Source: Bifidobacteriaceae bacterium (lineage in GTDB: Bacteria > Actinomycetota > Actinomycetes > Actinomycetales > WQXJ01). Taken from it: a stretch of DNA of 9,448 nt. This document shows, piece after piece, positions 7,101-9,448 of the stretch. The notes below the pieces were generated by a model. That model was not told where the DNA came from and did not search any database. It saw only the letters and a program-made list of their open reading frames with translations. The stretch spans positions 1 through 9,448 of the forward strand of contig JAIRXV010000125.1 of the NCBI GenBank assembly GCA_031268115.1, written 5' to 3'. Made by a program: the position numbers and the translations under genes. Numbering within the stretch: position 1 is the first letter of the stretch; each line of letters begins with the position of its first letter.

Positions 7101-8624
7101 GATGTCGCAGGGCGGACCCTGGTCGCAGCCCGCGCCGAAGGGGCCGGCGGGCAATGGATCGATGTCCCGGCCGTGACCTCCACCGCGGCCGGCGGGTCGT
7201 CTCCCGCCGACCATCTTGTTCTGCGGTTCGATCCCGGTGTGTGGGATGCGGCCGCGTCTGAGTTCTCAGTCTCCGAAGGCGACAAAGTGGCCGATGGCGT
7301 CGCCTCCCACCAAATCGCGGTGACCTTACGCGATACCCTCGGCAACGGCGTGCCCGCCATGGCGGAAGCTCTATCTGGCGCCGCCTCGCCCGCCGATCGC
7401 GTGCGCATCGGACGATTCGCGCCAATCGACCCGAACTCCGACCCCTTCGACGGACGGTACGTGGCCAGCATCGTCGCGACGGTCCCAGGGGTGAAGGCCA
7501 TCTCCGTGCGCGTGGGGGACCAGGCCGTGCCGCCCGGCGGCGGCGCCAACACGCGGGCCTCATTCGTTGCCCGCCCCGCCTCGCTTACCACCTCCAAGGT
7601 GGTGGTCCAAGACCCACGGACCGTGCTTATCGGCGGTGACGCGACCAACCCGGCCGCCACTCTAGGCGGTGTCACCACCGCGCTGGTCACGATGATGGAC
7701 GCCGATGGCGGCCTGATCGGCAAGGCCGCGGCAGGACTCGACGTTCGCCTGGTCATCGATCTGGAGGGCGCCAAGTGGTCCAACCTGAACGGCACGCCTG
7801 GCAAGATGACTGACCGCGGCGACGGCACCTACGCGGCCCGGCTCACCTCCAGCGCGGCCGGTTTGGCGACGGTGAGGTTCACGTTGGCCGGTGCGGCGGC
7901 ATCGTCCAGCGATCAGGTGCAGTTCATCGCCACGCCGGCCCCGCCCGTTGTCAAACCCTCGGACGGTTCGCAACTGACCGGCACCGGCGATCCGGGCGCG
8001 ACCGTGACCGTCACCACCGAAGCAGGTCAGCCGGTGGGCGTCACGACCGTCGGACCCGATGGCACGTGGAGCCTCACGCCGAGCCCGGCGCTAAGCGAAG
8101 GCACCATGGTGACTGTCGTCCAAACCAGCCCCTCGGGCGGTGTTTCCAAACGCACAACGTGGCGTATAGGGCTGCCCAAGGTGCTAGTCGACCGGCCCGA
8201 TCTCAGCCACGGGGAAACCCAGACCGCCCGCGCCGTCAACTTCCAGCCCGGCGAAGAGATCCAAGCCACTGCGTACTCCACACCGTTGAGCCTCGGCATG
8301 GTTGTGGCAGATTCCGACGGTGCGGCCGTCTTCGCCTTCCCCGTGACGGACGGGTTCGACATTGGCGAGCACCGCGTCGAGGCCACCGGCCCACTGTCCG
8401 GTCAGGCCGTCATCGCCCGGTTCAACGTCAAGGCGCAGCCGTCTTCGACACCGAAGGACCCGGGTCAAGACAAGTCGCGAGGCCCGTCCCAGGGTGGCGG
8501 GACCCACCCCTCAACGGGCCTGCCGGCCAACGCCTTGCCCGTCCTCATCGGCGGCGCGGTGGCATTGGTCGCCGGCTTGGTGCTGGTCCTCGCCGCCGCC
8601 GCGCGCCGGCGTGGACGCGACTGA
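1..8624 (+). CDS. Giant cell-surface protein of tandem bacterial Ig-like (Big_1/invasin-type) modules, 5'-truncated
   Basis: At least 2873 residues, open from the window edge to TGA at 8622-8624. The first codon seen (GTG at 3) is probably an internal valine: residues 1-35 match the second half of a module such as residues 1137-1167, so signal peptide and N-terminus lie upstream. About 23 Ig-like modules follow (residues 36-2647). They carry recurring motifs such as ADGxxxHT, a (V/L)RDxxGNPVPG-like turn, DADGxA and TSxxAG, and usually end in a VxFxxG strand. Then come a Big_6-like module (2648-2722), another beta-rich module (2723-2810), a Pro/Ser/Gly linker and a sortase-type tail (2835-2873). 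Composition is Ala/Val/Gly/Thr-rich with only three cysteines (1059, 1094, 1249). Proteins of this build are stalk-like wall-anchored adhesins; no catalytic domain is visible. The binding domain, if any, is probably in the missing N-terminal part. Family assignment is firm, adhesin role is inferred, partner unknown. Confidence 0.93.
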   Translation, partial: VTSEAVRSHDVHATLMLNDEPRVTGSPRPVDFTVGAVAAAELERLSAETMYINATAHRVRVTLRDEFANPVPGQTVRFELSGLPQAAMTPADGELVTEADGSAVIPVAATAAGTAVVGVTVLGTNVVASPASVPLRFAASTISASKSEYWTSTGTRIADGSETSAGAHRLWVHVRDVGGADVVAPGLAQSIDVTVAGAKGAAALGPDGFAPVAEAPGVYTALLTSTVADVMDVTVDVNGAVAPASGSDGTLTWVPGPVDRAQSVFAVDPGPVEADDAETVEVRVVLRDGQGNEVPGRASDLEGLAPPGTVSGFDGGQSGSGVYTAQIRSAVAGQFAVAVNLTGDRGGAIGHGTFNATARFQAGAPAGNSALKIVSSGSRYVASQFHTAEVAVLDAKGNAVPGAAVTFAVPGARVWAGGNWTVLADRQGKARLDLTADAAGQYSVSATVIGAGNVDVPVNGSGAVVEFVDAPADLGLSHFEVSQGTAVVADGNPDHYQEVEVWVSSAEGVGVAGRADALEGAIVEGVGAQFVDIDAAASGFQQFIAKPGAPVGTYIARIASVKAGRFTVTVSAAEGPVQVTAPGRDVARFVAGPADAGRSRVRVLETSVPVGGEIPVEVLVFDAQDNPVPYQFVQVSTDPVDAINPDGGTLPFLRVQSGIDGVAHATLSTEVANVYTVLAELFIGGGAPNQAVEDSGLIDVEFTAGALSADTTILTGSTGAVASDTEHYHWAKVNAKDEFGNNLSGRTVSFELADPAGATPIGQLADGYTASLLTDADGNAEVRYTGNWELGSTLLTATVDGMDVTNGSPTATPASLEWVWAANSTSSAESWYELSTGFKVADGVQAHQIQVKLFDENGSPVVGEAANLTVSATPTATSDPRPAGSGWTVPAHPTAVPGQPGSYTAELTSTYAATFDIAVLHTLTGAVQPDPKLSPPRTSVAFEAGPISAADSYFEVSVAPPARVADGVAAHTLTAVVRDAAGNGVAGLNLAALDTLDPHSVEVSPFVSTKAGTYAADLTSLTAGTFAMAATARVGDEAPVALNPGTRNRQAVFVAGDACAAASTFTVTPKPAPGDSEVKVGRGAYELRVAVRDCTPNGNPVPGQAVVFRTDPALSPALGAAGDTVVTGEAGVASLTVTSEAAGTFSASGSLGGVEPAAGSPKNIVFGHGEPSATASTLTGTTGEARLANGSAFHTATVTVRDQFANPVAGEPVVFDIGSLGRAVFVQPAGLISGDGKTVTTTADSAGQCVVHIVSTEVGSARVTASLGDLTSGRPILASPGVPAALALGFVPEVVDAENSYYTVSDGDRIAGLESHTVSVTLRDANSAPVDLEDPAAQLAGTATPDAQVVNWRADPDPLHPATYLADVVSTKAGVKRVGVSAAGVPVGAAASGLPDDATVAFVPGAGAKVSFEVSQNAGVKADGTSFQTLSVTVVDQFDNALTTVAEDLQADGEAIAVSPFTWVDGHYEARVTSRKAGSHVVSVRFDGEPASPAGNRAAVFVAGNPSPGASTLTVSAGTVRAGDDSHWAQVQVLDVDGNPVQGQPVAFWTVPATTPEPLGASPASDADGIARVDFTSQTAGQYTVFAALGAAPSAPQPKNSGALSVTFAATDIDWTRTTLTATAQHKLVGNSDDPHRATVAVRDRFGNPVTLRGLTDQPLTVRFEIAGLAGAALSTSAPIEVDGAGTASVTVTSTAPGTARLTATVGATPVATPPWVDLVFATSAVAPSNSAYEVTAGGRKADGQDTHTLTVHLRDADGDGVQDAQDFIGATLTKRGSATGGPPTVSGFLAVPGVPGDYSATIASTMAATYDIEIRVGDPLPAAVGSPTWVQFDAGTPVASRSGFEVSDGVRVAGADPTEYHQVTVTLRDAHGNGVPGQAALLAASALPFAIGAFAAFDATANPGVYVAAITSTQAVSRTVAVSLGGTQPLSAGTANAIARFVPGPTDAATSKLEALTAGSKLVAAEYHTVRATAADANGNPIQGATVVFAAVPEIAAPAWNGTAQTDERGIAELTFTARTPGTYQIHALVADPDGSTQIVPTGSGEVAAEFHIGAANTDRSWYTVTADASKIANGIDAQTLTVFLADPAGTGIAGADAAALLVPGTDKPGPVFGAFVEELSQPGIYRSAVTSQVAGAFAVSLTTAGTPGTAIGLQQPSGNATTYFATGPAAQAPSRLDVSPPQQAVMSVATATATVADARGNAVANQVVRFWVEDAVGTALEPIPGVTYIDMRTNGTGSASMDFTSDRAGLFTVFAAIVGVGGGSNGVQLPGSGDLTVLFTALREMDPAVSSLTGTDGESKAVGGQDPAGVHTVTAAAFDGSPAHNPIPDLNIEFRLSGGGTALTGDPLTALTGPDGVARLRIVSDVAGRTLVAARAEGAGGQWIDVPAVTSTAAGGSSPADHLVLRFDPGVWDAAASEFSVSEGDKVADGVASHQIAVTLRDTLGNGVPAMAEALSGAASPADRVRIGRFAPIDPNSDPFDGRYVASIVATVPGVKAISVRVGDQAVPPGGGANTRASFVARPASLTTSKVVVQDPRTVLIGGDATNPAATLGGVTTALVTMMDADGGLIGKAAAGLDVRLVIDLEGAKWSNLNGTPGKMTDRGDGTYAARLTSSAAGLATVRFTLAGAAASSSDQVQFIATPAPPVVKPSDGSQLTGTGDPGATVTVTTEAGQPVGVTTVGPDGTWSLTPSPALSEGTMVTVVQTSPSGGVSKRTTWRIGLPKVLVDRPDLSHGETQTARAVNFQPGEEIQATAYSTPLSLGMVVADSDGAAVFAFPVTDGFDIGEHRVEATGPLSGQAVIARFNVKAQPSSTPKDPGQDKSRGPSQGGGTHPSTGLPANALPVLIGGAVALVAGLVLVLAAAARRRGRD
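1101..1784 (+). repeat. Super-repeat unit 2, short form (B1, A2)
   Basis: Residues 367-594, only two modules. B1 is about 367-472 (LDAKGNAVPGAAVTF, AAGQYSVSATV, ending NGSGAVVEF). A2 is about 473-594 (VVADGN, GTYIARIASVKAG, ending RDVARFVAGPA). Compared with full units, the B2-A1 pair is absent. The reading frame and module phase are preserved across the junction, as expected for gain or loss of whole modules. Confidence 0.68.
1785..3176 (+). repeat. Super-repeat unit 3, full form (B1, B2, A1, A2)
   Basis: Residues 595-1058. B1 is about 595-707 (FDAQDNPVPY, ending EDSGLIDVEF). B2 is about 708-824 (KDEFGNNLSGRTVSFEL, TDADGNAEV). A1 is about 825-947 (KVADGVQAHQIQV, PGSYTAELTS, ending SVAFEAGPI). 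A2 is about 948-1058 (RVADGVAAHTLT, VRDAAGNGVAGL, VSPFVSTKAGTY, ending AVFVAGDA). This is one of the three complete four-module units. Confidence 0.7.
3177..4529 (+). repeat. Super-repeat unit 4, full form (B1, B2, A1, A2)
   Basis: Residues 1059-1509. B1 is about 1059-1171 (NPVPGQAVVF, TSEAAGTFSASG) and carries two cysteines, C1059 and C1094. B2 is about 1172-1294 (VRDQFANPVAGEPVVFDIG) and carries the only other cysteine, C1249. A1 is about 1295-1407 (LRDANSAPVD, ATYLADVVSTKAG). A2 is about 1408-1509 (KADGTSFQTLSV, VSPFTWVDGHYEARVTS, ending AVFVAGNP). Every cysteine of the visible protein is in this unit. Confidence 0.7.
4530..5846 (+). repeat. Super-repeat unit 5, full form (B1, B2, A1, A2)
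   Basis: Residues 1510-1948. B1 is about 1510-1613 (DGNPVQGQPVAF, DADGIARVDFTSQTAGQY, ending NSGALSVTF). B2 is about 1614-1726 (VRDRFGNPV with a small insertion before TVRFEIAGLAGA). A1 is about 1727-1839 and holds an EF-hand-like loop at 1756-1767 and a VPGVPG direct repeat at 1792-1797. A2 is about 1840-1948 (LRDAHGNGVPGQA, GVYVAAITS, ending NAIARFVPGP). Confidence 0.7.
5268..5303 (+). other. EF-hand-like calcium-binding loop motif within an Ig-like module
   Basis: Residues 1756-1767 read DADGDGVQDAQD. Asp at loop positions 1, 3, 5, 9 and 12 and Gly at position 6 match the 12-residue EF-hand/dockerin ligand pattern. It replaces the usual RDAxGNxVxG turn of the other modules. Calcium binding is inferred, not shown; position 8 is Gln instead of the usual hydrophobic residue. 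Confidence 0.4.
5847..6524 (+). repeat. Super-repeat unit 6, short form (B1, A2)
   Basis: Residues 1949-2174. B1 is about 1949-2058 (ADANGNPIQGATVVFAAVP, TARTPGTYQIHA, ending TGSGEVAAEF). A2 is about 2059-2174 (KIANGIDAQTLTV, GIYRSAVTSQVAG, ending NATTYFATGPA). Like unit 2, it lacks the B2-A1 pair, and its length (226 residues) is close to that of unit 2 (228). Confidence 0.66.
6525..7583 (+). repeat. Super-repeat unit 7 (B1, B2, A2; A1 missing)
   Basis: Residues 2175-2527. B1 is about 2175-2287 (ADARGNAVANQVVRFWV, TSDRAGLFTVFA, ending PGSGDLTVLF). B2 is about 2288-2414, the longest B module at about 127 residues, with a modified turn (DGSPAHNPIPDLNIEFRL). It is followed by an A module at 2415-2527 (KVADGVASHQIAV, LRDTLGNGVP, ending NTRASFVARPA). 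The ending and interior of that module fit the A2 class, so A1 appears to have been skipped. Confidence 0.62.
7584..7943 (+). other. Divergent last Ig-like module of the repeat stalk, containing RGD
   Basis: Residues 2528-2647. The second half is clearly related to the A modules and to filamin-like Ig repeats (GDGTYAARLTSSAAG followed by a VRFTLAG strand). The first half lacks the usual ADG and GNPVPG motifs, reading ALVTMMDADGGLIGKAA instead. It carries the tripeptide R2605-G2606-D2607 within TDRGDGTY. It marks the transition from the repeats to the membrane-proximal modules. Confidence 0.6.
7944..8168 (+). other. Big_6-like bacterial Ig module
   Basis: Residues 2648-2722. It has the order typical of this domain type in actinobacterial wall proteins: GTGDPGATVTVTTEAG, then VGPDGTWSLTPSPAL, then EGTMVTVVQTSPSG. 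It is shorter (about 75 residues) than the stalk modules and unrelated to them in motif. Such modules commonly sit near the wall anchor. Assignment is by motif recognition only. Confidence 0.72.
8169..8432 (+). other. Membrane-proximal beta-rich module common in actinobacterial surface proteins
   Basis: Residues 2723-2810. The pattern GETQTARAVNFQPGEEIQA, then STPLSLGMVVADSDGAAVF, then IGEHRVEATGPLSG resembles a small domain often found just before the sorting signal of actinobacterial wall proteins (consensus like GxxFxPGExV, HSTPxxLG, DxxGxVxF, GxHxVxxTG). No specific function is known to me. It probably acts as a spacer or stabilising module next to the wall. Confidence 0.6.
8433..8621 (+). 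other. Wall-spanning linker and C-terminal sorting-signal-like tail with HPSTG pentapeptide
   Basis: Residues 2811-2834 are a Pro/Ser/Gly/Lys-rich linker. Residues 2835-2839 read HPSTG (bases 8505-8519). They are followed by a short LPANA stretch, a hydrophobic segment at about 2845-2867, and RRRGR at 2868-2872 before the final Asp. Spacing and architecture fit a sortase cell-wall sorting signal, but the first residue is His (CAC) rather than Leu. Either a sortase tolerates the variant or the protein stays as a C-terminally membrane-anchored protein. Confidence 0.75.
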
Positions 8625-8648
8625 AGGGCGCACCGAAGCAAACCCAAC

Positions 8649-8663
8649 GGCCCCGGCGGGGCC
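8649..8663 (+). terminator. GC-only hairpin downstream of the adhesin gene, possible terminator
   Basis: GGCCCC (8649-8654), loop GGC, GGGGCC (8658-8663): a perfect 6-bp stem 25 bases after the adhesin stop codon. There is no T-run after it (next bases cgtctgg), so it does not meet the classical intrinsic terminator pattern. Actinobacterial terminators often lack a U-tract. In such GC-rich DNA a stem this short could also be chance. Confidence 0.3.
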
Positions 8664-8667
8664 CGTC

Positions 8668-8676
8668 TGGTAGCCT
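8668..8676 (+). promoter_or_regulatory. Extended -10-like element TGGTAGCCT upstream of the aminotransferase gene
   Basis: TG at 8668-8669, one base, then TAGCCT at 8671-8676 fits TGnTAnnnT. It would place the transcription start near 8682-8684 and give a 5' leader of about 34 bases. No recognisable -35 hexamer lies 16-18 bases upstream. It starts five bases after the hairpin, so terminator and promoter would be packed together. Confidence 0.4.
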
Positions 8677-8701
8677 GGCGCCGACTTCGGCAGCTATTCT
8701 C

Positions 8702-8709
8702 AAGAAGGT
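8702..8709 (+). promoter_or_regulatory. Ribosome binding site of the aminotransferase gene
   Basis: AAGAAGGT differs at one base from the consensus AAGGAGGT and ends 7 bases before the GTG at 8717. This fixes the GTG as the start. The choice also gives an N-terminus MIPI, typical of the family. Confidence 0.75.
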
Positions 8710-8716
8710 CAATCCA

Positions 8717-9448
8717 GTGATTCCTATTTCCTCCGTTGTGCTCGATGAGCGTTCCATCGAAGCCGCCGTTGCGGTCATCCGCTCGGGCCGCCTGGCACAG
8801 GGCGGCGTAGTCGCCGAGTTCGAGCGGCGTTTCGCCGATCTAGTGGGGACCGCCCACGCCATCGCCGTCAACAGCGGCACGTCAGCTCTGGTGGCGTCAG
8901 TCCAAGCGCTGGATCTTCAGCCCGGGGATGAAGTTCTGACCAGCCCCTTCACGTTCGTTGCCACCCTCAACGCGATCTTGGAGGCGGGAGCCACGGCCGC
9001 GTTCGCGGACATCGAAGAGGACGGTTTCATGGTGGACCCGGCCGCGCTGGCCGCGTCCACGACGGACCGTACCAGGGTGTTGATGCCCGTTCATCTGTAC
9101 GGTCAAGCGGCGGCGATGGACGCCATCGTCCAGTTGGCCAAGAGCCGTGGCCTCCGGCTGGTGGAAGATGCCGCGCAGGCCCACGGCGCCACCTTTGGCG
9201 GCAAAGCGGCGGGGTCGTTTGGGGTCGGTTGTTTCTCGTTCTACGGCACTAAGAATCTCACCACGGGTGAAGGCGGGATGATCACCACGGACGATGACGT
9301 TCTGGCGGATCGTTTGCGGGTGCTTCGCAACCAAGGAATGCGTGCCCGATACAGTTACGAACTGGCCGGCCACAATTATCGGCTGACCGATCTGCAGGCG
9401 GCGTTGGTGCTGCCGCAGATGGACATTTACGAGGCCAACGTGGCGGCC
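8717..9448 (+). CDS. DegT/DnrJ/EryC1/StrS-family PLP-dependent sugar aminotransferase, 3'-truncated
   Basis: GTG start, 244 residues to the window edge with no stop; the family is usually about 370-400 residues, so roughly the last third is missing. It would transfer an amino group, typically from glutamate, to a nucleotide-linked keto-sugar. Visible motifs in order: RSGRLAQGGVVAEFE (22-36), NSGTSAL (52-58, cofactor phosphate region), PFTFVAT (77-83), PVHLYGQ (124-130), VEDAAQAHGA (149-158, with Asp151 expected to contact the PLP ring nitrogen and Gln154), and FSFYGTKNLTTGEGGM (173-188) with Lys179 as the expected Schiff-base lysine. HNYRLTDLQAAL (219-230) follows. All expected catalytic residues in the visible part are present. 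It starts 92 bases after the adhesin stop, same strand, with its own ribosome binding site and possible promoter. The exact sugar substrate cannot be told from this part; a surface-glycan or glycosylation locus probably continues downstream. Confidence 0.95.
   Translation, partial: MIPISSVVLDERSIEAAVAVIRSGRLAQGGVVAEFERRFADLVGTAHAIAVNSGTSALVASVQALDLQPGDEVLTSPFTFVATLNAILEAGATAAFADIEEDGFMVDPAALAASTTDRTRVLMPVHLYGQAAAMDAIVQLAKSRGLRLVEDAAQAHGATFGGKAAGSFGVGCFSFYGTKNLTTGEGGMITTDDDVLADRLRVLRNQGMRARYSYELAGHNYRLTDLQAALVLPQMDIYEANVAA

Noticed and set aside
1..8624. CRISPR array, insertion sequence, tRNA or rRNA
   Set aside because: No short identical spaced repeats, no transposase motifs or terminal inverted repeats, and no tRNA-like cloverleaf were seen. 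The repetition is at protein-module level only.
8362..8673. Plus-strand open frame overlapping the end of the adhesin gene
   Set aside because: It is out of frame with the adhesin, Arg/Pro/Ser-rich, has no domain, and overlaps the well-defined linker and sorting-signal coding region.
8680..8691. Small inverted repeat GCCG-ACTT-CGGC in the 5' leader of the aminotransferase gene
   Set aside because: A 4-bp stem is too short to support a riboswitch or attenuator in GC-rich DNA, and no known leader motif is recognisable.
8897..9373. 158-codon minus-strand open frame opposite the aminotransferase gene
   Set aside because: The plus strand in this stretch encodes intact aminotransferase motifs including the PLP lysine. 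The minus-strand translation matches no family I recognise.

Overview
This is high-G+C DNA with codon use strongly biased to G/C at third positions. The features point to an actinobacterium: an extended -10 element of the TGnTAnnnT kind, GTG starts, and a cell-wall protein ending in a sortase-type tail (variant pentapeptide, hydrophobic helix, arginine cluster). The genus cannot be named from this window.

Bases 1-8624 are one uninterrupted reading frame, the 3' part of a giant surface protein. At least 2873 residues are visible and the N-terminus lies upstream of the window. The GTG at base 3 is almost certainly an internal valine, because the sequence there matches the inside of later repeat modules. 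The protein is almost entirely bacterial Ig-like modules of about 100-125 residues. By eye they fall into two families: Big_1-like ('B') and a family resembling invasin domain 3 ('A'). They appear to be arranged in a higher-order repeat B1-B2-A1-A2 of about 440-465 residues, with two short B1-A2 units and one unit lacking A1. After the repeats come a divergent module with an RGD tripeptide, a Big_6-like module, a further beta-rich module, a Pro/Ser/Gly linker, and a C-terminal sorting-signal-like tail. The pentapeptide of that tail reads HPSTG rather than LPxTG.

Bases 8625-8716 are a short intergenic region. It holds a GC-only hairpin, an extended -10-like element and a near-consensus ribosome binding site, so the next gene may have its own promoter.

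Bases 8717-9448 begin a DegT/DnrJ/EryC1/StrS-family PLP-dependent aminotransferase (244 residues visible, cut by the window end). The PLP lysine and the other family motifs are intact. Such enzymes usually aminate nucleotide-linked keto-sugars for surface glycans or glycosylated products. A link between this enzyme and the adhesin (cell-surface glycan, or glycosylation of the adhesin) is only suggested by adjacency. Nothing on the minus strand looks like a real gene.
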